From: Erigeron canadensis
Taxonomy: Eukaryota; Streptophyta; Magnoliopsida; Asterales; Asteraceae
Direction: 5' to 3'
Length of the DNA stretch: 64,000 bases
NCBI RefSeq assembly: GCF_010389155.1
Contig: NC_057768.1
Span: 50,076,778-50,140,777, forward strand
Under the pieces are notes generated by a model that saw nothing but the letters and a program-made list of their open reading frames with translations, was not told where the DNA came from and made no database searches. The translations under genes and the position numbers were made by a program. Numbering within the stretch: the stretch's first letter is position 1; every line of letters begins with the position of its first letter. Below, in pieces: positions 35,654 through 46,917 of this stretch.

Positions 35654-36030
35654 TTTTAGGTATAATAAAACAAGTATTAAAGGAAAACAAATAAAACAAT
35701 AGGTTTCTTTTTACTGAAAATCACTGTGCATCATGAAAATCATCGTGTATCAATTGTTTCGTAAATCTTCGTGCATCAATCTAACCATCATCTAAGGATC
35801 AAGATCTTGTCTTATTTGTTTTACTTTAATACTTGTTTTACAATACCCAACCCCTATATATATATATATATCCTTGAAATTCAAAAAGATTTGTTTCGAT
35901 AGAAAAAAGATTTATGGTAGATTTTAAATATAATTATCTATTTAATAAGCGAAAAAAAGAAGTAGAAAAAAAAGACTAGATTAATTCAAAGGGGGATTAG
36001 GGGTGCCAACTGTACCCAACCTCATCTTTT
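35420..36030. repeat. Second copy of the 28.3-29.0 kb repeat, interrupted
   Basis: It shares AACCTACAATTGATAA, TTTTGTTGAGAA and TTAATAAAAATTTA with the 28.3-kb copy. It is split by the small inverted-repeat element at 35651-35854 and resumes with AAAAAGATTTATGGTAGA and GGGGTGCCAACTGTACC. Confidence 0.5.
35651..35854. mobile_element. Small TIR element inserted in an (AT)n tract
   Basis: About 46-bp inverted repeats: left AGGTTTTAGGTATAATAAAA then CAAGTATTAAAGGAAAACAA; right the complement, ending AATACCCAACCCCT. (AT)n flanks both ends. The interior has three CATCGTG(C/T)ATC-type strings. 204 bp, noncoding. Confidence 0.8.
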
Positions 36031-36035
36031 AATTA

Positions 36036-37228
36036 TAATATAGATGGTAGCAAAATTGTAGGTTTATGATTTTATATATATATAAGTGATGGTTTAGATG
36101 TGGTAAGTGGGATTTTATGAAATTTCTTTTATAGTGTTCGGGGTTTAATATTTCTTATGTCTTTCTATTTATGGTTTAGATGTGGTTCTGAAAACATTGG
36201 TACAATGAATGAATATGATATGATAATAAATGTCATACAATTGTGGTTTATATATGTTTAAACTTGTATTCCGTTGTCTATGTATTAAATAAATATATAA
36301 ACTTTATTATAAATAATATATAAATACAACTGTTATTAGTCAATCCGTGCACCATGCACATGTATTAGTATTAGTAATATAACATATAGTATTAATCAAT
36401 TCATGCACCATGCACATGTATTAGTATTAGTATTAGTATTAGTAATATAATATATAGTAAATAGTAAATAGTAATAGTAATAATCGATATAACTAAAAGA
36501 AGACAATGCAGTTTATGTGGCTATAGTTTTTAATGGACAAACCAACTTTCGATCTACGTATAACTTGTTAGTTTTTGTTATGGTCATATGTGAAAAGTTA
36601 TTTTAAGAACCTCAAAAATTGCATGATATTTTAACAACTTTATAAATCAAGCTTAATCTTTGATTATTCTTTATATGGTGATTTTTTTTTGATTATTTTT
36701 GAGTTACTTAGGTGCAATTTTAGATTTTATAATTTTGTAGCAAAATGGATTATCATCCATTATTTGATTTTTGGAGACATGAAGTTTATGATTGCATGTG
36801 CACGAATAGTGTTTTGATCATATGTATGCAGGTATTATGTAAATTAATGTTTTAATGAGATTGATGATTATCAAATGTGTATAGATAGTTATATGGACAT
36901 TTGTAAGCAATCATATAGGTATATGAAAAAGGGTAATCAATCGAATAGTAAATAATTTTAATTTAAAGAAAGTATCTAAAGGTTCATGCAATTTTTGAGG
37001 TTCCTAATATAACCTTTTACCATAGTCATATGTCAACTAGAAGAAAAGTTAATTTAATTTTGTTGCTATTAGCTTATTATTTAGAAATAAGTTACGTAAA
37101 GTATGAAGCCTAAAAGTCAAGTAAATTATATATATATATTACATTATAAACTATAAAGCATTAAAAATTATTAACTTTAAAATGTCATCTTTTATGTTTT
37201 CCAATTTAAATATTTTTACATAATATAG
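36036..37228. other. Intergenic, AT-rich
   Basis: No gene. GCACCATGCACATGTATTAG occurs twice (about 36350 and 36407), followed by TTAGTA repeats; each could be the degenerate hairpin of a Helitron end. The rest is unassigned. Confidence 0.3.
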
Positions 37229-37233
37229 CTATG

Positions 37234-38313
37234 TGATGAACGCCTAATTTGCATGATCTTAATAGATAAAAATGACACTTGTTGTGAAGCTTAATAGAAG
37301 ATTATGGCGTTTTTATGTTTGTTGAGTGATTTCAAGCTTTAGGTGATTAAATGGAACTAATTGGATGAAGAAATGAGTCAAGAAAAGTCAAGGACAAAAA
37401 TATGAAAAATTGCCATTTCTGGGGCACAGTGCAGGACACCCGGGTGACAGTGTGGGACGGTTGTAGCTGTACAAAAATTTCGAATTTTGTGGAATTAATG
37501 AGTATTCAGTTTATATCTTTATTCCTCACAAACTTGAAAGTTATCTTTCATACTTTTCACATTCAAAAGCAGTTCCAGAAGTCTCTCAACACCCCAATTT
37601 CATCATCAAATCATAATTCTATGGAGATCATAGCCTTAATTGAAGAATCGTTGATGAAGATAATAGGCTAGGTTTCTTTTGATCATTCTCATGTGAACAA
37701 TTATGTAAGACTTTTATGTTCAACCTTTCTCATATTCATGTTGGATTAGATGTTTACTTTCTAATTAGTCTTTTAACATCTAATGTTGTTTGGATTGCTT
37801 GAATGATTACATGTTTATGATTTTGAATGAAATTCATCTAACTATTGATTTTAAATTTTTAATTGATCATTGATTATTGAATAAATCTCTCAAGAACTTG
37901 TAATTTTACTTTAATGAATTGAAAATCTAGTTGTGTCAATTCCTAGGTTTTCATTATCGTGAATCATCACAACCGATTACTTTAGTTCTTGAACTCATTC
38001 AATCCAAACATTATAACGAATCATGTCTATGTGATTTCCAACGAATATAAGTTAGGTTACATATTTGAAAGCATAATTGGGAGCATGAGAATGATCTACT
38101 TTATTTAATTGAATTATCTTGCTAAATTCATAATCCATTTTAGTTGTTAATCAAATCAATCAATTACTCGATTTTATGTTTATGCCTAGTTCAATCACTT
38201 TTGTAAATTATTTAACACTTTCCCATGATTCCGTGAGGATACGATACTCGACTTACCCATACTAGTTATAGGTATTTAGTTTATATTTTTGATCTGTCCA
38301 ACGACATCGATCA
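37234..38313. mobile_element. Solo LTR with CTATG target duplication
   Basis: Starts TGATGAACGCC and ends CATCGATCA, with CTATG immediately outside both ends (37229-37233 and 38314-38318). Near the right end TCCGTGAGGATACGATACTC followed by GACTTACC is the kind of string found close to the LTR end of Tat/Athila-type gypsy elements. No internal domain remains, so unequal recombination between two LTRs is the likely origin. The open frame at 37402-37671 has no support. Confidence 0.8.
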
Positions 38314-38318
38314 CTATG

Positions 38319-38746
38319 ATACCTTTAATTTAATTAGATCAAAATGATTATATCATATACCTTTAATTTAAATAACTATTACTTTCTTATTTAAATTTGT
38401 AGACTTTAATAACTAGTGTCATTTAATGATATAATTAGAATGGAAACCTTACAAATTGCGATATCACCTCATACCGGCGGTAACACCGCTGCCACCCCCG
38501 AATTTATGGTTCAACGGCTTGTTGAACAGGCTTTAATGTCGTTGGTCATAGATGAAGAGAGAAAGGGAGGGAGAGCGTGGGATTTAGGGCCAGCAGAAGA
38601 AAAAGAGTCGTTGGCTCATTAAACAAAAAAAAACCCTTCTCCATATAATATCTATATCTATATATACATATACATCTACCTATCTTATTTAACAAAACTT
38701 AATCAAACACATATCTTTTTCAACCCAAAAACCTTTACACCCAAAA
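38319..38746. other. Upstream region of the Harbinger-type relic
   Basis: Contains a TATA-rich stretch (CTATATATACATATAC near 38655) and a pyrimidine-rich leader before the broken transposase frame. An open frame at 38416-38622 has no recognisable domain. No terminal inverted repeat could be paired with the right side. Confidence 0.3.
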
Positions 38747-40041
38747 ATGTCTTCAAGTTCTTCCGATGAACTTCTCATCCCTCCTCCGTTTCCCGAGTTA
38801 TCCACAGGTAGTACGTTTGAGTTTTTTGAAAACGCGATCAAACACTAGAAGAATTCGAAGACTTGGGAATCTCTCGTGACACCCGAACTTATATCGACCC
38901 CGAAAGAGAATAAGCGCACAACAAACTCCTTCGCGATTACTTCAACGAAGATCCAAAGTTTGGGAAGGTTGGTTTCACCATTGGTATTGTATGAGTCAAC
39001 GTTTGTTTTTAAAGATTGTAGCCGATATTGAGTCTACTTTCTCGTATATTCGAGATGGAGTAGACGCAAGGGGAAGAAAGAGTTTCTCACCGATTCAAAA
39101 ATCCACGTCGGCATTTAAGCAACTTTCAACGGGTGAACCGACGGACAACTATGATGATTATCTATGTATGGCCGAAAGAACAAGCCGGTAATGTCTCGAG
39201 TATTTTTGTGACGCCGTCATTCATATATATATATCGGCGGGAGTATTTACGTAGGCCAACATCCCACGACGTTGCCATGTTGTACGGTGCGCATGAAGAA
39301 CGACATCATTTGCCAGGGATGCTCGGTAGCCTTGATTGTACGCATGTTGTATGGAGGAGTTGTCCTAGGTCGGGGAAAGAGCAATATACGCGAGGGGATC
39401 ACAAAGTGCAGAGTATCATGACTGAAGTTGTTGCTTCGCAGGATTTGTTAATTTGGCATGCGTTTTTTGGTCCTCCCGGATTAAACAACGATATTAATGT
39501 GTTGATTCGGTCGTCGTTGTATAATATTGCCAGAAATGAAATGATTCCAGATACGTCATTCACTTTACGCGGCCGCTATTACAAATGTGGGCATTTGCTT
39601 ACCGATGGAATATATCCTAAGTGGCCTACGTTTGTTAAAGCGTATCCGCACCTAGTTGATCCAAAGGAAAAGAAATTCAAGCGAGTAAAGGAGGCATCCA
39701 GAAAAGATGTAGAACAGGCTTTTGGGGTGCTTAAGGGAAATTGGAAGATTTTGGAACGTCCACCCCGGTTTGTTGATAAGTAAAAGATAGGGAAAGTTGT
39801 CGACACATGTTATATATTGCACAACATGATCATAAAGGACGACATGAGAGACATCTCACTGGTTCATATAATGGATCCACCGGTGCCTGTAGTGAATGAT
39901 CCTACAGTTCTATTGGAGTTACATGACGAAAATGTCCATCATTGTCTACGGTATGATCTTACAGAGCATGTATCGACCTTGGATTTGGCATACCTTGATG
40001 AGCCAGCAGCTCAACGACCATCGATCGAGGATTTAATTTAA
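38747..40041 (+). pseudogene. PIF/Harbinger-type transposase (plant transposon protein family), broken
   Basis: The reading runs from a serine-rich start (SSSSSDELLIPPPF) through the helix-turn-helix-like region MSQRLFLKIV to the nuclease. The DDE residues are visible: Asp in [10 protein letters not shown], Asp in [10 protein letters not shown], Glu in [35 protein letters not shown] is diagnostic of the plant_tran / HARBI1-like group. Lesions: a lost A before the first stop near 38848, a TAA near 38910, a shift near 38970, a TAA at about 39189, a change of frame near 39225, and a TAA at 39781-39783. After that the C-terminus continues open to 40041. All catalytic residues survive, so decay is recent. 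The longest intact piece is 39133-39783. Confidence 0.85.
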
Positions 40042-40299
40042 TGTTATGTAGTTTATTTAATTTTTAAAAAAATGTTGCATTGCATTTTTCTTTTTCTAGT
40101 TTATGTAATGTTATGTTTTTTAATATTAAATAAAATGTTATGTTTTAATGTTATATTGTTTAAGTTAAAAAAAAAGAAATTTTTTTTATTTGTGAGGGTT
40201 GAAAATTTATTGGCCGCCGGTAAAAAGGGTTGGAGGGTTGGTTGGTTAAATTGAGTTGTAAGGATTCTATTGGTGGAATTTGGGAGGGTGGATAAATTC

Positions 40300-40348
40300 C
40301 CCCCCCCCCCCCCCCAAAAAAAAAAACACACACACACACACACACACT
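40300..40348. repeat. Compound microsatellite C(n)-A(n)-(CA)n
   Basis: A run of about 17 C passes into about 11 A and then about 11 CA units. Open frames called across it are artefacts. Confidence 0.95.
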
Positions 40349-40397
40349 CTATGATAACGACTATCAATTTAACTTCATTTTTTAGTGGTTCAATTCC

Positions 40398-43391
40398 TGT
40401 AACAACCGTCTTAGAAATGTTCTTATTAAGTTCTTAACAACGTACATTTGCCATTAGAACGGCCGGACAGTTCAATTTGATTTAGTTCTTGACGTACTTT
40501 ATACCTCCATTATGTGCTTGCATGAAGGTCGATTTGATCTAAAATCTTGATTTATATGACGAGTTCATGATTATGTGCAATGAAATATTAAAGTTCGGTT
40601 CATAAACGTTCATGTTCATAAAGGTTCTAGTTCAAAATGTTCGCAAATGGCCCTTGCATTTATGAAGTCCATTAAATATGGGAAATGTATATATTGAAAA
40701 GATGAGAACCCTAGAGAGAAAAAACTATCACTATTCATCTTCTTCTTCTCTCTTCTTTCTCACTCTAAAACACATAGTGCAGCCACATTTTCACACACTA
40801 AATTCAATCTTTGATTTTGCGTTGTTAAACCAAAATCATTTGTACGTTTAGCATCCTTGTGATAATCAAAACATATTTCCGGAATCAAATCTCAGGTAAC
40901 AACAACAAATTATGAGTTTTTGATCAAATTAAAAATGAACTTTTCCAACTTTATGTTCTTGATGATTTGGTCCAATTTTGATATCAAATCGTGTTAATGT
41001 TTAATGGGTTTATGTCTAAATGTGTTTGATAACATATATGTGAACAAATTTGGGTCATAACATGCTTGAATCTCCAAAACCCATTTTTGAAAAAGAAGGG
41101 AAACTTGTTCTTGATGTGCCACACCTATTTTATGTTATAGATGATCTTGAAATCGTTAAAAGTGTTAATGGTTAGTGTTTATGTGCATATATGTACAAGT
41201 TTCTTGTTCTAACTTGTCCTGGATTCGATCTAGATCCTTGTGCTATGAAATTGTTCTTGTTTCAGCCATGTTTGGCACTTGAAACGGTCTTGAGAAACGA
41301 TCTTGCGCCCAAGATCGTTCTGGCCAGCTCTCTTGGTTCATGTTCATGTTGGTTCGATCTTGTGTGGTGTTGTGGTGTTGTTGGTACGTTCATTGGGTAA
41401 CCGATCCTTCGGATTGGTTTTGCTCAAACACTTGTTCATTGAATCGAACTTGTGCCTTGTTCTTGGAACGATCTTCATCCTTGGTGGCCAAGACGATCTT
41501 GAGCCTTAGCCACCAAGACGATCTTGACTTCCTGTTCACTAAGACGATCTTGTGCTTGAGAACCCAAGACGATCTTGACCTTGGGAGAACCTAAAACGAT
41601 CTTGGAGAAACGATCTTGTACTAGTGCACCTAAAACGATCTTGTCATGACAAAATGGGACGATCTTGGCTGTCCTCTAAGACGATCTTGGCATTGAAACC
41701 CTAAAACGATCCTATGTTCATCCTAATACAACTTGTACTTGTTCTTTAACACGCCACACTTGATCCTTAAACATCTAATCAGTTCATAACAACATCATTA
41801 CTTGATTAAACACATTAAAGGCTGTTCATTAACATCTAAGCTAGATCATGGTTTGATCTAAGACGACGTATAAAGTGCAAACCCTAATTAAAGTACCAAT
41901 AAGACATGTTCTATCTTGATTATCAAAGTACGAGTTCTATGATCAATTAAATTGAGTTCTAAAGACTAAAAGTTCATCATTAAAGACATGTTCAACTCAT
42001 TAACACGATAAGTACATAAGTGAGTTCAAAGACGTTCAGTTCGAGTCCAGTTCATGTACTTAAAGTTCATTTAAAACTCTTTTGAGTCAAAACGTTCAAA
42101 GATCTTCAAAGGACCAAATCATCAGTTCATCAAGGGCATTTTGTGATTGAATAATCACATGAACTAATATACGTACTTCTTTATGATCATTATGTGCTTA
42201 GGAATCCATCAAGACGTGCCTGGATTTCGATAGATATACTTATCTATCTCTGTGCTTGTCTCTGTACTTGTTCTCTGTGCTAGTTCTCTGTGCTTGTACC
42301 GGACCACTATGAGTTCACTAATCCCTCTTTCGTACATCTGTTCAAAGTTCTTTATCGGGGACTGAAAAGCATGAAAACTATTTTCGTACTAGTACATACG
42401 TTCTTGAACTATTTTACGTACTATATTATGATCTTGATCTTGGACTACTTATGATATGATTATTACACTGATTAAAAGAGTATTTAAGTCTTGAATGGGC
42501 AGGATCTTAAATACATCTATACTACTGTACTTGATCTTTACCATGTTCTAGTTCGTACATGTACTTGTTAAGTTCTTGTTCACTGCTATCAATTCATCTC
42601 CCACAGTTCAGGGAATGAACCGTAGGTATTTTTGGACAGCGTTGTTTAGGGTAGGCCCACCCTCATTCTCCACAGTTCAGGAGGATGCATATTACTTGTT
42701 CTTGCTCATGTCATTGTTCTGACATAGACCTTATTTGAAGTACTTGAGCTATATGAGCATTATTACATTAAAGTTCAGTTCTGGCTAATCGGTTTAGCAG
42801 TGACAACATATACCTAAGGTTCATTACATGTTCTTGTTCAGTTCTTACTATTATAACGTACTTATGTTCAAAGTGCAGTTCTTGACCTAGTTCTTACTAT
42901 CATAAAGTACTTATGTTCAAAGTGCAGATCTTGACCTAGTCCTTATTATTACAAAGTACATTGGTTCGACGTACAAAACTTATGATCTTGTTTTTATTAT
43001 ACATATATTTGTATATGTAAACTAAAAGTACATTATGTGAATCTCACCAACTACTTTTGTAGTTGACCTTTTGAACTTACATGCTTTTCAGGCTAGGTTC
43101 ATAGTTCTCTAGCATAGGAGTCTTCCTTTCTAAGCTCATACTTTTGGCGATTGTTCGAGCGTACAAGTTCAGGAGCTATGAAGATCTTCCTTGCTACAAC
43201 GGTTCAAGTTCTGTTCTTAAAAGACAATTGTTCTGTCTTCCAGATATTGACTATTCTAAGTTCATTTATGTTCTGTAATAACAATCGTACTTCTGTTCTT
43301 TAAATATAATAATGGCTGTGTTGGAACTTGTACTGTGTGCAATTGTGCTTATCTGTGCATCCCGTATATTCCGCTTTAGCGGGGTGTTACA
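40398..43391. mobile_element. Very long solo LTR (3.0 kb) with ATTCC target duplication
   Basis: Begins TGTAACAACCGTC and ends GCGGGGTGTTACA; ATTCC lies directly outside both ends (40393-40397 and 43392-43396). A TATA-like TGTATATATTG near 40685 precedes a pyrimidine-rich leader with TCTTCTTCTTCTCTC. Length and the TGTAACA...GGGGTGTTACA termini suggest a chromovirus of the Tekay/Del kind; that assignment is tentative. Nothing in it encodes gag or pol. Confidence 0.75.
41300..41710. repeat. Interspersed ACGATCTTG motif array
   Basis: ACGATCTTG recurs about a dozen times, often as CCAAGACGATCTTG or AAACGATCTTG, at irregular 15-45 base spacing inside the long LTR. No unit of constant length. 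Open frames across it are not supported. Confidence 0.8.
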
Positions 43392-43456
43392 ATTCCTACC
43401 TGATTAAATCTTTGTCAATTTAAATATTTTAAAAATTTAACATATCGCTAATATAT

Positions 43457-46118
43457 ATATATAATTACTGAAATGGTACCTAACGTTTGCGCCATATTAT
43501 TGGTTTCATACTTTTTCTTTCGAAAATACGCTGATCATACCTAACGTATGCAAATCTTTACTCGGACCATACTGGAGGCTAACGCCGTCATGTGGCTGTT
43601 AAAAACCCCCCACGTGCCTTGCACGTGAGGGGTAAAGATGTAATATCTCATTTCTTAATTACTTAAATGGTACCTAACGTTTGCACGATATTGCTGGTTT
43701 CATACCTAATGTTTCTTAATTACTTATATGGTACCTAATGTTTAGTTATTTATCTTTTGTATTTTTTTTTACTTTGAAAGGTGAATTCCGCTTTAAGCCA
43801 ATGTATTAAAAATTGGTATTTTAGTCAATACTGGTGTGAAAAAATTTCTGGTATTATTGGTATTACCAAAAATATCGGCCGGTACGACTATTTTTAATTG
43901 TTTTATTTTTCTTTTATGAAAAATCTTCAAAACCTGTTACAATTTAACGAAAATATTAAATAAAAACTTATAATTCACTTAAAAGTAATATCAAATAGGT
44001 TTTTCATAACAAAATATAAGTTTAAAATTCACAAATAACCAAAAATAACAATAAAGTATCGTAAAAATAATTTTATAAAATATTCAAATTTTATTCTTTG
44101 AAAATATTGGGAATACCGCAACGGTAATACCAGAAATACGAGAAATATCGGTCGGTATTTACCGGTATTTAAAACATTGCTTTAAGCTTCGTGTCGCAGT
44201 ATATACTGACCGGTATTTCTGGTATTCCTGGAATATTCCGGTATTATCATTGCGGTATTTCGAGTATTTTCGAAAAAGAAAATTTGAAATTTTTTAAAAG
44301 TTATTTTTATGATACTTTATTGCTATTTTTGGTTATTTTTTAACTTTAAACTTATATTTTGTTATGTAAAACCTATTTGGTATTATTTTTTAATGCATTA
44401 TAAGTGCATTAATTTTGACCATTTTCATTAAGTTATAACAAGTTTTAGAAAATTTTTATGAGAGAAAAATAAAACTAATTAAAAATAGTCGTACCGGCCG
44501 GTATTTACGGTAATTCCGATAATATCAGAAAATTTTCCACCCAAGTATGACTAAAATACCAGTTTTTAAGACATTGGCTTAAAGCGAAATTCACCTTTCA
44601 AAATAAAAAAACACAAAAAATCTTAATCTTATCTTAATATATACTATAAGACAGTTGAACTAATGACTTATTAACCAATCAAAACGCTCAATTGCATCAA
44701 ATTGATTCTCTCTTATGTCATCATTTAGATTAACTACAAATTGAAAATCCTAATAATCATTATCCAAATATATTACTCGTATTATATTAGTATTTATATT
44801 AATTGGTAGAAAAAATCTCATTAATTTATATTTTTTTGTTTTCCAACAATAATTTACACTCTTTAGCCCTGAATATTTAATTTATATTTATTTTTAGTCA
44901 TCAATTGAGAGAATTTTTTAAAAACCACAATCATTTATTATGTCAAAACCTAATGACTTATTAACAAATATTATATTAGATTTTTATAAATCATAAATAT
45001 TAATATTTAGCTTAGAATTTAATATAAACACAGTTTGAACTCTAGATACATATCCCATACATAATAACAGATGACAATATACTACATCATTATCCTAAAC
45101 ACAATAGGAATCACAGAACATGGGACGATCACAGAACAAAACACGATTTATAATAGAGGGTTACTTGAATACTACATCCAAATCAATATGAACTCCATTT
45201 AAGATTCATTGTATCTCTCTTAATAAAAAAGGTACATAATATCTCCTTTTTTATATATTAGTTTTGCGTATTAATGTTTAAAGTTACAGTTGTCACTCAA
45301 ATCAAGATTCCTAGATCTCTCTTAATAAAAAAGGTACATAATTGTTTTCTAATTATCATAAGATGCGTATTATGGGTCCGCATCATAATCAAATATATAT
45401 ACTTGATCAAATATGTTTATATTTTAATTCTTAATTATCTTTCATAATAATATTACATTATGAGTACAATTGGTTTCAAAATACTCTATAATAAAAAAAT
45501 TATTATAGTATGTTCCTTGTGGAATGATTAAGACAAACAATTCTATCAATATGTCTTGGCTTATAATGACAGTGACGAACCTTTGATTATTGTACTACAA
45601 CTTGCAAAATATAACGCTTAGACCAGTATATCTTCAAAATTATAAGCTTTTATGACTTTAAAGTATAAAGATCTAATATTAAGAATATCGTAAACCCCAT
45701 GTTCAGTGTTGGACACGGGTCTAAAATCTAGTAAATAACTAAACATTAGGTACCATTTAAGTAATTAAGAAACATTAGGTATGAAACCAGCAATATCGTG
45801 CAAACGTTAGGTACCATTTAAGCATTCTTTTTTGAATGAATATTCATAGCTGAGTCTACTAAAAGAGGGACCAGCTCATTGTAGTGATTAGAGGACACCT
45901 CTGATCGTTCACCTCTAATGTGACACGTTCCCTCCCAGTTTGCTTTACCCCTCGCATGCAAGTCACGTGGGGGGTTTTTAACGGCCACGTGACGGCGTTA
46001 GCCTCCATTATGGTCTGAGTGGAGATTCGCATACGTTGGGTATGATTAACGTAATTTCGAAAGGAACGGTATGAAACCAGTAATATGACGCAAACGTTAG
46101 ACACCATTTGAGTAATTA
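43457..46118. mobile_element. Giant fold-back element with a nested Helitron
   Basis: The left half (43457 to about 44185) and right half (about 44190-46118) are inverted copies. Outer arms pair AAATGGTACCTAACGTTTGC, GGTTTCATACC and ACCCCCCACGTG; inner arms pair AAAGGTGAATTCCGCTTTAA, ACCGGCCGGTA-type strings and AATACCGCAA. Removing the Helitron at 44632-45731 restores the alignment exactly. A block of about 110 bp at 45835-45945 in the right arm is not matched on the left. No coding sequence; target duplication not recognised. The arms are near the size of Mutator-like long TIRs, but the superfamily is unproven. Confidence 0.75.
44632..45731 (+). mobile_element. Non-autonomous Helitron inserted in one palindrome arm
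   Basis: Starts TCTTAATATATACTATAAG after an A and ends CTAG before a T. Before the end is a 7-bp hairpin (CCCATGT / ACACGGG) and then TCTAAAAT. The opposite arm (about 43735-43765) keeps the uninterrupted sequence (TAGTTATTTATCTTTTG), which supports both boundaries and the A|T insertion point. 1100 bp, no Rep/helicase coding. Confidence 0.8.
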
Positions 46119-46218
46119 ACTCTAGATATATATGATGGGGTAAAGAAGAGTGCTTCAAAGGATGTTTTCAGAAACAATATAGTATATTTCTGGTAAAACA
46201 ATACAATATATTTCCGAG

Positions 46219-46677
46219 TAGGAATGACAATGGGTCTGGTTCGGGACGGGTATTGTAAAACCCGAAACCGATAAGGAATATGCGTCCCGAACCCGACCCG
46301 ATACCTATGGGGTACCTTATCGGGGACCCCATCAAGGGTAAAGTAATACCCAAAACCCGAAACCCGTCCCGATAAGAATAGTTATTTTTCAATAATAATT
46401 ACCAAAATCTTATTTAATTTGAGAAATGATATTACATGTTCTTGATGTTTTGAAAAATGGATGGAATGTAGATACAAATTAGTTGATATAAGTGTGAAAC
46501 ATTGTAACTACATAGGTGAAATATAAATTCAAAACTAATCAATTATAAGTATATATATATATATAGTTATTGATATCGGGTCGGGTTGGGTCGGGGTGGA
46601 CATGCCTCACTCCCTGCCTCGAACGGGTTCGGGTATCGAGTTTCCCCGACGGGTCGGGCTTTTTTTTGCCATCCCTA
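46219..46677. mobile_element. hAT-type MITE with 8-bp target duplication
   Basis: Left end TAGGAATGACAATGGG, right end TTTGCCATCCCTA. The flanks are TTTCCGAG (46211-46218) and ATTCCGAG (46678-46685), 7 of 8 identical. The interior is made of GGGTCGGG/CGGGTTCGGG and complementary CCCGAAACCCG strings in opposite halves. It lies directly upstream of the proline-rich protein promoter. Confidence 0.8.
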
Positions 46678-46844
46678 ATTCCGAGAAACAACATAGTATA
46701 ATATTTCTGGTTAAAGCTAGAAGCGAAATAAGTTAAATTGGAATAAATGAATGAAGCTAATAAAAACATGGGGAACTTAATAGCCAGTGGCAAGTGATGG
46801 ATGGATAAGTTTATTCTATTATTATAAATGCCCCAAGCACCTTG

Positions 46845-46854
46845 TCTATATATC
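46845..46854 (+). promoter_or_regulatory. TATA box of the proline-rich protein gene
   Basis: TCTATATATC lies 64-73 bases before the start codon, giving an expected transcription start near 46880 and a short 5' leader. ATTATAAATG at 46820-46829 is a weaker alternative. Confidence 0.6.
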
Positions 46855-46917
46855 TTCACTCAAAGCAAATTGAGTTTGCCATAACACTTTCAAAGCTAAT
46901 CAAAGCACTTAGAAAGA

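Noticed and set aside
38416..38622. 68-codon frame upstream of the Harbinger relic
   Set aside because: No domain, no matching partner; it probably reads through transposon-flank DNA.
41300..41710. CRISPR-like or satellite array of ACGATCTTG
   Set aside because: Spacing is irregular and spacers are low-complexity variants; it is an LTR-internal repeat.
43457..46118. Mutator-like element assignment for the fold-back
   Set aside because: Long arms fit, but I could not find a 9-11-bp target duplication or a typical GGG/GAG terminus, so the superfamily is left open.
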